From Anomaloglossus baeobatrachus (taxonomy: Eukaryota > Chordata > Amphibia > Anura > Aromobatidae): a DNA stretch of 64,000 nucleotides. Made by a program: the position numbers and the translations under genes. The stretch is taken from NCBI RefSeq assembly GCF_048569485.1, contig NC_134354.1:508830869-508894868 (forward strand). The letters are read 5' to 3'. Each line of letters opens with the position of its first letter. Within the stretch, counting starts at the first letter, position 1. The notes under the pieces are model-generated. The model did no database searches. It was not told the DNA's origin and saw only the letters and a list, made by a program, of their open reading frames with translations. Positions 35,142 through 47,835 of this stretch are shown one piece after another.

Positions 35142-36107
35142 ATGGGCAAATCAACGAGAAAAACCAGGGCTCGGGCCTCTTCACAACCCCCGACTGCCAA
35201 GGGGGACATTGTGCAATTACTGACACGAGCCTCTGCTCCCCACCGAGGGACCGGAGGTTTCCAGCCGCCAGGCCAGACCAGGAGCTCACCTCATGAAGAT
35301 CTCCAAGGTGAGCGCTCAGCTCCGGTGCCAGAATGCCGGACTTCCCTGCGATCCCCAGCAACCGCAACAGCTCTGACCTCCTCCTCAGAAGCGGAGACGC
35401 CAGGAGGGCTGGATGCGCGGTGGTCGGGTGGAGAGGTCACCGCTGGAAGGAATGGCGTCCTCCCACGTGAAGATGCAGGCGGCAGCTCAGATAGACCCGC
35501 TGCTCCACAGATCTCTAAATGCAGCGGCGCGCAGAGCGTGATTCCCCTGACGCCACAGGAGCTGACAAGGGAGCAGGACGGAGGGATAAGCAAACAGACC
35601 CCAGCAGCGTCTGAAGAGGTGAGGCGAGGAGGGAGGGAATATGGCTCCGCAGCTAATGTCCATGCTGCTGGACAGACAGAAGTAGCTAGTTCCCCCACAA
35701 CAAGTACATCAGGGCAGGGGGAGACGAGCAAGGGGTCACCTATCAACAGAGAGGGTGCCATAATCTCAGAATTCCCCCCCCTATCATGTACCCAAGAAAG
35801 CGACCCTCAGAGGGAGAGAGATAGAGAGGGGGGGTCGCTATCCCCTGGTTCCCTGCATTCACCCTCAGAAGCCTTCACACTAACTCAGCAGCAGAGCATA
35901 CCAGAATCTAAGACACCTGAACTGACCTCTTTGGAACACATGAAACAAAAAAAATGGTCTGACCCCCCCTATCTTGACCACACTGAATCACCCACTCAGT
36001 GGTCAACAGGATCGTCATGGCAGTCGGTGTCCCCCAAGGACGGCGGGAGTTCAGAGTCTGAAGTCCCGGCAAGGGACACAGGCATCAATACAGGACCTGG
36101 CCCCTGA
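35142..36107 (+). pseudogene. LINE ORF1-like protein, incomplete
   Basis: The frame begins MGKSTRKTRARASS at 35142, a usual L1 ORF1 opening in frogs as I remember it, and runs 322 codons of low-complexity Ser/Pro/Glu-rich sequence. I do not see the coiled coil, the RRM or the C-terminal domain of an RNA-binding ORF1 protein. 36108-36960 has only fragments (PNVHLPEWVALTENGMALSG) in another frame. So ORF1 is probably shortened or shifted, and nucleic-acid chaperone function is unlikely. Confidence 0.5.
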
Positions 36108-36960
36108 TATGGCCCATTACGTGGATTCCTGATAGACTTGGGCCTACCCAATGTTCATCTACCAGAATGGGTGGCACTCACGGAGAATGGAATGGCCCTG
36201 TCTGGAAGGCTTTCAAGACCACCGAGCCTCCCGCCATCTGGTTTCCCCCCCAGAGACAGACCAAAGGGAGGAGAAAAGAGGAGTCCGCTCGCGGATCGCC
36301 GCATCACGACCTGACGTCCTGATCTAAAGATGGGTCTTCAACAGTACCATGACACTGTTTAAGGTTTACTTTCCTTCCCCGACACAGACCTGAGGGGATA
36401 TATATGGGAGGGGAAGCAGGAATTTTTATATCGATCCTTGTGTGTTTGGGGTTGGTGGAGGAGTGGGTCCCCTTGCCGCTATCAACCTCGGATACCCTAA
36501 CAATTGCTCAGTGACAATGAGAATGTTTTTTATATGATATGGTTTTTCTAACTTCATAGTAGTAGTATACATATTGTCAATTGCATCTTTAGTATTGCCC
36601 AAAAAATGATTGGTTTAATTAGTTTGCCAGTGTACTATCAGTTTTGCCAAATCGGAATATTACTCTTACAATGGTGTTTTGCGGGCTCCTGTGCGGCCTT
36701 GTTACCGGTTGGACCAGACTTCACCCCACATAGGGAGGGAGCCTCTGTCCTGCCTTTCAGGGTTGCACAAGCTCCTGTAATACATAGTTACATCTCTAGT
36801 TGTTCTCTATCGTACAGAGGCTATACCTCTGACTTTGTCGTTTATTGTTGTTCTTTTCTCTTGCCTTCTATCTAAACCCTAACTCTGCTGCCTTTCTCCC
36901 CTTCTTGCATTGCACTAAACTCTCTACTCATTAAGAACATCCAATAGTACTGCCGAAGTA

Positions 36961-39900
36961 ATGGAATTGAAAATAGCCTCCTTCAACGCCAAAGGACTAA
37001 ACACGCCAGAAAAACTAGCTCAAATTCTGCAACAGTTCCACCGACAAAAGGTACAGATTATCTGTTTTCAAGAAACACATTTTAGGGAGAACCATGCACC
37101 CACCATCAGACATAAACACTACACCAGTTGGCATTTCGCCAATAACCCTAGTAATAAATCTAAAGGAGTTGCCATCGCTATACACAAATCCCTTCCTCAT
37201 CAACTAGTTGGTTGCACAATAGATAAAGAGGCTAGATATATTATTCTTTCTTTAAAAATCGAAGGTCAGGTAATAACCTTGTTAAATGTGTATGCCCCGA
37301 ACCAAGATCAGCCCAACTTTGTCTCAAACCTGATGGATGTCGCCTACCCATTGATCCAAGGGACGGACATTCTCTGTTCTGATCTTAACCTAACCCTGGA
37401 CCCGATCCTAGATAACTCAAGGAAAAAATCGCACCTATCTTACAAAGCCATTAAATATGTTAAGAAAGCTCTCCTCAGGTTGCAGTTATGCGACGCGTGG
37501 AGACTTCAGCATCCGGCGGACAGGGACTGTACTTTTTATTTTACTCCGCACGATTTTTATAGTAGGATAGACTACATCCTGGTCCAACACTCTGCCCTTC
37601 CGTGGGTTACCTCAACGTCAATCGGTAATATATTGTGGTCCGATCATGCCCCAGTCTACTGCGCATTGACGATCCCATCCAGTTCCAAAACGGTGCGTCC
37701 CTGGCGTTTGAATGAGAGCTTACTTGAAGATCCTGTGTGTTTGCTAGACGTGCAGGATTCCATCAGACATTTCCTCTCGGACCACGCCTCTGACACAACG
37801 GCCTCCATCTATCAATGGGAAGCCCTGAAATGCATACTGAGGGGGGTATTAATAAAACACGGCTCGCGTATAAAAAAATTAAAGCCCAAACTCTGAACTC
37901 CGCCCTTCAAAACGTAACCAAGCTAGAGTTAACCCATAAGAACGCGCTCTCGACTGTAACGTTGAGGAGTCTTCTTAAAGCAAGACAAGAAGTAAAACAA
38001 CTGCTAGATGACTCCTATAAGCGATACCTTCAAATTGGTCGAAGCCGCTTTTATGAGTTTGGTAATAAACCGGGGCGGATGCTAGCTAGAGCGGCGCGAG
38101 CCCGATGTTCCCAAAACTTTATTCCCTGTCTCAAAGGACCCAAGGATACCATGGTTCACACAACGGCGGAAATATCGGAAACTTTTCACTCGTATTACTC
38201 AAAACTGTACAATCTTCCTAACCCAGCAATCACCCCACGCCCTGTTGCATCCCCTCTCACTACCCTGAAACCAGAAATAGCTACCGAACTCGATAACCCT
38301 TTTACTCACACAGAATTAGTAGATGTAATAAAAAACCTACCAAATAATAAGAGCCCGGGTCCTGATGGGTTCACGGGAAAATTTTACAAAATACTAGCTG
38401 ACCTGTTATCCCCTTTGATGATAGTAGCATTCAACTCGATCTCAAAGTCCCGCCCGTTCCCTGTCCAGTCCACGGAAGCGTATGTCGCGGTATGCCCCAA
38501 AGCGGGTAAAGACCCTAACATATGCAAAAGCTACCGCCCAATTTCACTTCTGAATACTGACCTAAAAATCTACGCGAAATTACTGGCAAACAGACTAAGT
38601 CCACTGCTCCCTGCGCTGGTCCACCCGGAACAGGTAGGTTTTGTCCCGGGTAGAGAAGCGCGGGACAATACCCTCAAAACAATTGATATCATACACCACG
38701 CCCAGACTCACAAAATACCACTGATGGTCCTGTCATTGGATGCGGAAAAGGCCTTTGATAGAATTGCATGGTCTTCTTTAGCACATACCCGTACGAAGAT
38801 CGGCCTAGAGCCCCCTTTCCAGGAAAAAATACTTGCTCTCTACGATTCTCCAATGGCTAGGCTAAAAATTAATAGCTCAATATCAAACCCCTTTACCATC
38901 CACAATGGCACCCGACAAGGTTGTCCACTATCTCCAATTCTCTACATATTAATCATGGAACATCTCCTGACCGCCAATCGTAGCAACCCTGAGATTCGTG
39001 GCATTAAATTAGCGGGTAAAGAGTATAAATGCTCTGCGTTTGCGGACGATGTACTAATTTATCTCACCAACCCAAAGTCCTCCCTACCTTACGTGATGGA
39101 GTTGCTGGAAAGATTTGGTAGTTGGTCCAACTTTAAGATCAACGTAGACAAATCCGAGGCCCTTAACGTCTCTCTTTCTAAAGAGACGGTACAAGAATTG
39201 AGGACACACTATCCATTTAAATGGCCTTCAGGTAATGTCATAACCTACCTGGGCATTCGTCTTCCCTCGGATCTGTCTAGTCTGTTCTCACTGAATTTCC
39301 AGCCATTCCTCTCCAGACTGGAGACTGATTTGGCCGCTTGGGAGCGGCCGAGTTTTTCCTGGTTTGGACGTATCAATATATTAAAAATGACAGTCCTTCC
39401 TAGGTTGTTGTATCTACTACATACGATTCCCACATATATCCCGGCCTCGTTCTGGGATGGTCTCAGGCGACAATTCAAGAACTTCGTCTGGGCATCGAAA
39501 CACCCAAGATTACGTTGGGAAACACTGATCCGTCCTAAAGAAGCTGGTGGAACAGGTTTGCCGGACTGTCGTCGGTATTATTTGGCAGCGGAGCATGCTC
39601 ATGTGCTTAATTTGATCCATAACTACTCAACGAAACTTTGGGTACGCATGGCAACGGATATATGTCCAATGCCAGTCGGGGCCCTACCGTGGATACGACC
39701 CTCCCTGCTGCCAAAGAATATAGACATATCCTATACAACTTTCAACACACTGAAATCTCTGAATATACCCTCCCTGAAAAAGGGTCTTGTGGATGTGCAT
39801 GGCCCCTTGTTTCCCATCTCAGGTAATCCTAAGTTTTCGCCGGGGTATACTGCCCCGATTTTCTTGGGACGCTCCAAAGCCTGTCCACTACGTCTGCATC

Positions 39901-40697
39901 AGGTGGCTCCCAATGGAGTATTATTACCACTGGAAACGATCCTGGAGAACTGCCCCCTACACCGCGCCACATGTTTGAATATACTCAGCTGCAGCATTTC
40001 TACGCATCAATCCCTCAGAAAAATACATTGATTCGCCCTCTGTCAGCCTTTGAAACGCTCTGTCTCGCAAAATCAACTATACCACATGTGACATCGGCCA
40101 TCTACAAATTGCTATCAGAAAGGGATCTTCTCTCCCTGCCCCCATTTTGTAGAGCCTGGGAATCGGAACTTAACAAAACTTTCACAAAACCCCAATGGGA
40201 TAAATGTTGAAACAAGTTACAAAATAATATCAAGATGGTATAGGGTCCCAACAACATTAAATAATTGGTTCCCGGAGGTGCCGTATACATGCTGGCGTTG
40301 TGAAACGGAGCTGGGTACAATCTCACATATATGGTGCTCCTGCCCGACCCTACATGCGTTTTGGAATGGAGTCCTTAAGACAGTGTTGGAGGTAACAGAA
40401 ATAACAGTTCCAAAATCTCCAGAAGCAATACTACTTTACATGTTCCCTATGTCTAAATCGAGATATAAAAAATCACTAATCAGACATCTTTTGCAGGCCG
40501 CAAAAACAGTGATCCCCAGACACTGGAGATTTATGGATCCCCCGTCTTTGGAGGACTGGTTTGCAGAAGTAAACCTGACACACCGTATGGAGTCTCTGAT
40601 GTCAAGATCTAGTCAGGAAAGGGACACAGTTGCTAAGACCTGGTTCCCTTGGGAAACGTTCTTGGCGTCCCCCCTATATCGACACATTCAGAAATAA
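36961..40697 (+). pseudogene. LINE ORF2: endonuclease and reverse transcriptase, frameshifted
   Basis: 36961-37896 is an AP-type endonuclease: FQETHF, SRIDYIL and SDHAPV carry the catalytic E, D and DH residues. After a frameshift near 37850 the RT follows (37870-39960) with SPGPDGFTGKFYK, SYRPISLLN, LSLDAEKAFDRI, GTRQGCPLSPILY and the catalytic AFADDVLIY. A second shift near 39965 and a third near 40205 lead to the C-terminal CWRCETELGTISHIWCSCP (40292 onward), the CCHC-like motif of L1 proteins, and the stop at 40695-40697. These features fit the L1/Tx1 group; exact clade assignment is uncertain. Confidence 0.88.
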
Positions 40698-41120
40698 AGT
40701 GCAATGGCTCAAACTTCTTCTTCTTCTTCTCCCCTACGCAATAGCGTCTTCTCCTTCCTTCCTTCTCTTTTTTTGTTATAGGTGTTTTATATCTTTGTTG
40801 TTGGTAATGAGTTCCTTAAGTTGTGAGACAAGTGATGGGAATATTTGAAAATGCATTCATGTCCTGGGAAAAATGAACATACGTATGCATCAGGCCCTCA
40901 GGCCATAGACGCCATCGCGCATGGCAATGCATTAAAATGTAAGTAAATAACTAACCAACACAATCGTTCCCTAACGCCTGGTCATACTAATTCTCCAAGA
41001 CATATTGTTCAGTATAATTGGCCTAAGGAATGCTTGCCTATTTTGTTGTTATACTATATTTGTTTTTGTGAACATTTGAAAACTCAATAAAATTTAATGT
41101 TTAAAAAAAATATAAAAAAA

Positions 41121-41908
41121 ACCCTATATAAATGGGGTATCGCTGTAATCGTTCTGACATGAATAATAAAACTGTCTTATCACTGTTATGATAAGGTGAA
41201 CGGTGGAAAAAAACAAAACAAAACAAAAACACTATATCCTGAATTACTGTTTTTGATTCTGCTTCACAAAAAGCGGAAAAGAAAGTGATCAAAGAATATT
41301 ATGTGGCTCAAAATCGTACCAATAAAACCTTCAATGCATCATGCAAATAAACAAGCTCTCACATGACTGTTGGCACAAAAAGAAAAAAAATATAGCCTTC
41401 AAAATACAAAAGTTCAGTGATGCATAAAACGTTTATTTTGTTAAAAAGCATTATTTAGTGTGATAGTAACCAAGCATAAAAAATCCTTTATAAATCTGTT
41501 ATCAGTATTACCTTACTGACCTGAGAAATATAGCCGCCTAATCACTTGTACCACAAGGCGAACAATGTAAAAAATAGTATGAATAAGAGGAAAAAATATC
41601 GGCACATCCAACGTAAAATAATTTTTTTCTTTATTTTCATATGGTATTAAAAAAGTCCATCCATATTCAGAAGACCCTGACGCCTTCCCGACGCAAAAGA
41701 GCATCCTTAATCATAGGCTCAAATTTTTAGTGAGCTCTAGACATTTATAGGTAAAGATCAACAATATAGTTAGAGACAATTAGTAACACATGATTAAAAA
41801 TCACACACTAAAAACAAAAAGTAGGATTGGACAAAAAGAAGGGGGAAGGGATTGTGAAACACCATAATAGACCCGCAACACACATCCGTTTAATTTGTAC
41901 GAGTGCGG
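41121..41908. repeat. AT-rich repeat remainder
   Basis: The text continues the repeat interrupted by the LINE (GGGGTATCGCTGTAATCGTT onward). There is no gene. From about 41866 the left flank of the large foldback element E (ACACACATCCG) begins, just before the LTR element. Confidence 0.4.
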
Positions 41909-42595
41909 TGTGACGGGGGTGTACAAGAGAGCAAAGGATGGACGAGGCCGAGGAACGATCCAACAGGTTTATTAACGGGAATACAGGAACAGCACACGAT
42001 TAGTCCACATAAAACAGATTCGGGGGCCCTTCCCGACAATCCTCGGCCTGGATAACAAAGCAATCGTCCTTACAGTATTCCAAAGAGTTCCACAAAATCC
42101 CACGGGCCGCCACACAGGCCTAGCTCCGTCCGTGTCCACAGCCACCCAGGCTGAGGCTCCTGCTCTCTTCAAGTTTCAGCTCACTCTGAAGTTACAAAAA
42201 GGGAAATGCATTGTCTGTGCTGCTTGACCAGCCCACCATGTTTGTTCAGGGGGTAGGGGTCACACATCCTATCATCCATGGTTTGGTCCATCACAGGGCT
42301 CCAATATGTCTGCCAGCCACAGTAGATGAAGGGATCCCCTGCTGTAAAGAACAATGACTATTCCTTCACTGGCCAATGCAATTACAGATTAGATACACAA
42401 CTCTGGAAAGAAGAGGACAGGCTATTTACATAATCACATTAGATGCCAAGACTACAATTGTATGAGAGAGACACATTGAGACCAGTAGCTCCCCCAAGAA
42501 AATACATGAATTACAACTAATACAACCAGGGAAATATACATATCATGACATAGTATCACAGCATATACAGTGAGAGGGTAAATTACATCTTCACA
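41909..42595 (-). repeat. LTR, 3' copy for the minus-strand element
   Basis: It is a 687-bp long terminal repeat and near-identical to 44539-45225. Its outer flank is TGCGG, matching the base text after 45225. Confidence 0.92.
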
Positions 42596-42686
42596 ATCCC
42601 TCCCCCTCCCAACTTGTGTACGTACTAGGGACCTCTACAGGTCACTGGTTAAGTACACACAGGCAGAGCGTTACTTACATGTGGCT

Positions 42687-44267
42687 TCATGCAGCCACGA
42701 ATTGGCATCGTAGCTCTCCCACATCATTGCCCAGGAGAACAGCTGCAGGCAGACCACCCATCACCCCAACCACACATCGCCTGACCCCAAAACCAAAGTT
42801 CAGATCCACAGTGGCTGTGGGAATAGTCCTCCATTGTCCACCAGCCAGTTCAATAACAATCCCAGGTCCTCTATGGATTGCCTCAGGCCGAACCACTCGG
42901 GGATCAGCCAGTGTGAGGAAAGCACCCGAGTCACAAAATCCAACAAGTCTCTGTCCATCCAGCACAACCTCCTGCAAGTGCTTACCTCGATGAGCAGAAG
43001 TCGTCATAACTGCGGGTCGCACCCCGTAAACTCCTGGTGGTGCAACATGGGGGGCTGAGTCACTAGGCCAGTCCTCACATAACGGTGCCACATCTTCCTC
43101 CATGGCACTGGGCTGTAAATAATTAACAATCCGATTGGGTGCAGGATCAGTCCTCATTTGAACAGCTGGGCAGGAGACTTGCCGATGCCCTGGCTGTCCA
43201 CATTGATAGCATCTGAGCTGGGTCTCCCTCCATCCAAGGCGTCCTCTTGGGTAAGGGGTAGGGGAACTTGGAGGCCGGCTCCCACCTGAAGGTGCTGTAG
43301 GGGTTTGAGGATGATTCCTCCATGGCCTGGCTGGGCATGAGGCCTGCAAATGCCCGGGATGCCTACAAACATAACACCTGCGCTCTGTTACTTCCTCTCC
43401 CCGGCGTATTCCAGAAAGTGCAGTAGAAGCAACTGGAGGCACATTAACACGGGAATCAACATGTGGTGGCTTAGAGGAATGGGGAACAATGGGGACAGAA
43501 TAACTGGGGGCATCCGGTGTTGTGGAGCTGTTAGGCGTCTCTCCATCCTCCAACAGAACCCTCCACTGAGGCTTGATTGTGAGAGCCTCATCAGCGAGAG
43601 CAGCAGCTTCCTCCACTGTCGCTGGTTTTCTCTCACGCACCCATTCCCGGATCTCAGCGGGGCACTGGGCAAAGAATTGTTCTTTTAGGATGACCTGCAG
43701 GAAGGTCTCCCAAGATAAGGCCTCCTCTGCCTCCAGCCAGCGATTACATATTTGTTTGAGTCTATGAGCATATATCTTAAAAGACACTTCCCCATCACAG
43801 GCTAAAGCACGGAACTGAGTCCTGTAAGTGTCTGGGGTCACAGCATAATGTTCTAGAATAGTCTGTTTAATATCCGCATACTCACAGTTCCACCGAGGGT
43901 CCATAGCTCTATAGGCTTCAGCAGCTCCCCCCTCTAGGAGCCCAACCAGATGCCGGACACGCTCCCTGTCCGGGACTTCCATTAATCGACACTGATGCTC
44001 AAAGTCCTGGAAGAAGCCCTCAATGTCGCCTGCAGCCTCATTAAACGGCTTAAAGTCTTTGCGGGACACCCTGGGAAGTTCCCTCATGATGGGTGCTGGG
44101 GTTACAGTCTGTCTGGAACCTCTCGCGGCTTCCACAGCGAGCTCCTTATCCAGCAGTGCCATTTCCTCCATCCTGCGCTCCTTCTCTTTAGCTCCACGCA
44201 TTGCCTCCCTCTTATCTTCTATGGTGGCCTCATCTCCAAGCAGTGCCATCTCCTCCTTGTACCACAC
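42687..44267 (-). other. gag-protease region of the LTR fossil
   Basis: A 526-residue frame has a capsid region resembling the SCAN/Gmr1-type Gypsy capsid (residues about 60-225). Two CCHC zinc knuckles follow (CYVCRHPGHLQASC and CYQCGQPGHRQVSC), then a retropepsin-like segment with CDSGA and a later AAVLLGNDVG. In intact relatives this packages element RNA and matures the particle. The assignment to a Gmr1-like Ty3/Gypsy lineage is an inference from the capsid and knuckles. Confidence 0.8.
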
Positions 44268-44538
44268 AACCCATTGACTGTTTGGGTATTCACCTCCGGC
44301 TGCCGTCTTTCTTCCGTTTGCTGTGAGGATCCTTCCTCCACGTCATTTTGCGAACAGACTCCTTCTAGCGCCTCAATCAGCTGCTCCTTGGAGAGTCCTT
44401 TGAAACGAACTCCTACTTCACGGGCCTTTGATTGCAGGCTCCCCAAAGTCCAGGTCTTGTACTCTGCAGTGCTGGTTCCTGATGTTGAGCCATTGTCCTC
44501 CATTCCTTCTGCTCTGATCCCAGCGCTGCCAACCAGTT

Positions 44539-45225
44539 TGTGACGGGGGTGTACAAGAGAGCAAAGGATGGACGAGGCCGAGGAACGATCCAACAGGTTT
44601 ATTAACGGGAATACAGGAACAGCACACGATTAGTCCACATAAAACAGATTCGGGGGCCCTTCCCGACAATCCTCGGACCGGATAACAAAGCAATCGTCCT
44701 TACCGTAGTCCAAAGAGTTCCACAAAATCCCACGGGCCGCCACACAGGCCTAGCTCCGTCCGTGTCCACAGCCACCCAGGCTGGGGCTCCTGCTCTCTTC
44801 AAGTTTCAGCTCACTCTGAAGTTACAAAAAGGGAAATGCATTGTCTGTGCTGCTTGACCAGCCCACCATGTTTGTTCAGGGGGTAGGGGTCACACATCCT
44901 ATCATCCATGGTTTGGTCCATCACAGGGCTCCAATATGTCTGCCAGCCACAGTAGATGAAGGGATCCCCTGCTGTAAAGAACAATGACTATTCCTTCACT
45001 GGCCAATGCAATTACAGATTAGATACACAACTCTGGAAAGAAGAGGACAAGCTATTTACATAATCACATTAGATGCCAAGACTACAATTGTATGAGAGAG
45101 ACACATTGAGACCAGTAGCTCCCCCAAGAAAATACATGAATTACAACTAATACAACCAGGGAAATATACATATCATGACATAGTATCACAGCATATACAG
45201 TGAGAGGGTAAATTACATCTTCACA
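44539..45225 (-). repeat. LTR, 5' copy for the minus-strand element
   Basis: It is a 687-bp long terminal repeat, followed on its right by TGCGG, the second half of the target duplication. Confidence 0.92.
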
Positions 45226-47660
45226 TGCGGTACATATTTGCACGTACTGGAGACACGTGCACACGGAGACCCATGTTATTCAATGGTAGATGGCACACAC
45301 ACGTAAAATCACACGGAACGTGTGTCCATGTGATAAGTACGTGTGTGCGCTTTTCTACACGGACGACATGTCCGTTTTTGGCTGGCAGCACGCAGACACG
45401 GACCCGCTTTAGTCTATGGGTCCGTGCCTGCACGAACCGCACACGGAGTATGTCCGTGTTCAGCACGTTTCGTGCGTGTGCGTTTTTACACTAGCGATCT
45501 TATTTTTTGTTTTTTTTTTTAAATTAAATTCAGTATACTTACCTTTTTTCCTGCTGTTCTCAGTCATACTTGCATTGGCGCTCGGTTTTTTTCTTCCCCT
45601 GGCTCATACCGCTCCCCAATCACCAGCGCGGCGAGGAACAGCTGTGCAGAGAATACACGGCAACAATTACTTTGAATATGCTGGCCTCTCATTAATCAAT
45701 CTCGTATTCCCTGCTTTCCCCACCCACAGACGCCTGTGATTGGTTGCAGTCAGACACGCCCCCCCACGCTGAGTGACAGCTGTCTCACTGCACCCAATCA
45801 CAGCAGCCGGTGGGCGTGTTTATACTGTGCAGTAAAATAAATAAATAATTAAAAAAAAACGGCGTGCGGTCCCCCCCAATTTTAATACCAGCCAGATAAA
45901 GCCATACGGCTGAAGGCTGGTATTCTCAGGATGGGGAGCCCCATGGTATGGGGAGCCCCCTAGCCTAACAATATCAGTCAGCAGCCGCCCAGAATTGCCG
46001 CATACATTATATGCGACAGTTCTGGGACTGTACCCAGCTCTTCCCGATTTGCCGTGGTGCGTTGGCAAATCGGGGTAATAAGGAGTTTTTGGCAGCCCGT
46101 AGCTGCCAATAAGTCCTAGATTAATCATGTCAGGCGTCTCCCCGAGATACCTTCCATGATTAATCTGTAAATTACAGTAAATAAACACACACACCCGAAC
46201 AATCCTTTATTAGAAAAAAAAACACAAACATATACCCTGGTTCACCACTTTAATAAGCCCGAAAAAGCCCTCCATGTTCGGCGTACTCCAGGATGGTCCA
46301 GCGTCGCTTCCAGCTGTGCTGCATGAAGGTGACCGGAGCTGCAGAAGACACAGCCGCTCCTGTCACCTCCACACAGCTAATGAAGGGAATAGCGCGATCA
46401 GCTGAGCTGCCACTGAGGTTACCCGCGGCCACCGCTGTATCCAGTGACAGCGGGTAACCTCATTGACAGCTCAGCTGATCACGCTACTCACCTCATTTGC
46501 TGCGTGGAGCTGGCCGGAGCGGCGGTGTCTTCTGCAGCTCCGGTCACCTTCATGCAGCAGAGCTGGAAGTGACGCTGGACCATCCTGGAGTACGCCGGAC
46601 ATGGAGGGATTTTTCGGGCTTATTAAATTGGTGAACAAGGCAATTTGTTAGTGTTTTTTTTCTAATAAAGGATTGTTCGGGTGTGTGTGTTTATTTACTG
46701 TAATTTACAGATTAATCATGGAAGGTATCTCGGGGAGACGCCTGACATGATTAATCTAGGACTTATTGGCAGCTATGGGCTTCCAATAACTCCTTATTAC
46801 CCCGATTTGCCAATGCACCAGGGCAAATCGGGAAGAGCCGGGTACAGTCCCAGAACTGTCGCATCTAATGTATGTGGCAATTCTGGGCGGCTGCTGACTG
46901 ATATTGTTAGGCTGGGGGGCTCCCCATAACGTGGGGCTCCCCATCCTGAGAATACCAGCCTTCAGCTGTATGGCTTTACCTGGCTGGTATTAAAATTGGG
47001 GGGGACCGCACGCCGGTTTTTTAATTATTTATTTATTTATTTTACTGCACAGTATAGACACGCCCACCGGCTGCTGTGATTGGGTGCAGTGAGACAGCTG
47101 TCACTCAGCGTGGGGGGCGTGTCTGACTGCAACCAATCACAAGCGTCTGTGGGTGGGGAAAGCAGGGAATACGAGATTGATTAATGAGCGACCGGCATAT
47201 TCAAAGTAATTGTTGCCGCGTATTCTCTGCACAGCTGTTCCTCGCAGCGCTGGTGATCGGGGAGCGGTGAGTATGAGAGAGGGCTGCTCACTTCAGCCAC
47301 TCGAGGGATTAGCGGTCATCGGTGAATCCTTCACAGGTGACCGCTAATCAGTACGCGGCACACAGACAGAGCCGCAGCATGACAATGAAGTCGGGTGAAG
47401 TTCACCCGAGTTCATTCTCATCACGCAATTCTGTCTGCTGTCAGCCGACATTTATCAACGACATTGTGCAACACACAAACGGACATTCCACACGGACATT
47501 CCACGTACACATACACGGGCAGTTTACACACAAACACGGATATTTTACACGTACACATGGCTCGCATACGCCATCACACGGATGCCATACGTACCGGAGA
47601 AACGCCCCAAAAAAACGGAACACAGACCCGAAAAACGGACCGTGTCAGACTGACTTTTTT
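45226..47660. mobile_element. Large foldback element E (right of LTR insertion)
   Basis: Both outer arms (about 45226-45490 and 47455-47650) are full of ACACGGAC/GTCCGTGT repeats in inverted orientation. The left arm continues left of the LTR element to about 41866. Inside is a long palindrome (45600-47276). No transposase is present. The terminal sequence could not be matched to a superfamily; a DNA transposon is likely. Confidence 0.6.
45600..47276. repeat. 1.7-kb near-perfect palindrome
   Basis: The left arm ends ...GGTTACCCGC at 46426 and the right arm begins GCGGGTAACC at 46450, with a loop of about 23 bp. The arms are about 825 bp each and match closely along their length, for example CAGCTGTGCAGAGAATACAC against GTATTCTCTGCACAGCTGTT. 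Each arm carries module X, so two inverted copies of that module form the structure. Confidence 0.8.
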
Positions 47661-47835
47661 TTGAGGAAGTGTGTTTTAGGCCATATAGAGTCTCATATAA
47701 AGTACCATTAATAGTATTTCAGCAATGACATAGAGCAAGTCATATTTAATCTCATTGCAATGAACTGTGTGACTGAACACATTAAAGGGAGAGGGAAAAA
47801 AAAAAAGGGAGATTTTTTTCCCTTTTTCTTTTTAT
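47661..47835. other. Short non-coding spacer
   Basis: This is AT-rich text with A-runs between element E and the end of the Penelope-like element. Nothing is recognised. Confidence 0.3.

Larger units (their letters stand above)
35049..41106 (+). mobile_element. L1-type LINE, full length, frameshifted
   Basis: The element lies between two copies of AAAATATAAAAAAA (35035-35048 and 41107-41120), a 14-bp target duplication, and ends with AATAAAATTTAATGTTTAAA and poly(A). It starts with a G-run (GGGGGGGTGTGGC), typical of L1 5' ends. It carries an ORF1-like frame, then an endonuclease-reverse transcriptase ORF2. The target is an AT-rich repeat. Three frame changes in ORF2 make it inactive. Confidence 0.85.
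41909..45225 (-). mobile_element. Ty3/Gypsy-like LTR retrotransposon fossil, young and broken
   Basis: Two direct repeats of 687 bp (41909-42595 and 44539-45225), each beginning TG and ending CA, flank an internal region of about 1.9 kb. A 5-bp target duplication TGCGG lies outside both. A polypurine tract sits at 42597-42615 as read on the minus strand, so transcription runs right to left. Only a gag-protease type frame is seen; the rest of pol is absent, so it is broken and would depend on others. The LTRs differ at only a handful of sites, so the insertion is recent. Confidence 0.9.

Noticed and set aside
35291-35761. Minus-strand 156-aa frame over the LINE 5' part
   Set aside because: It is antisense to the ORF1-like frame in GC-rich sequence, without any recognisable domain.
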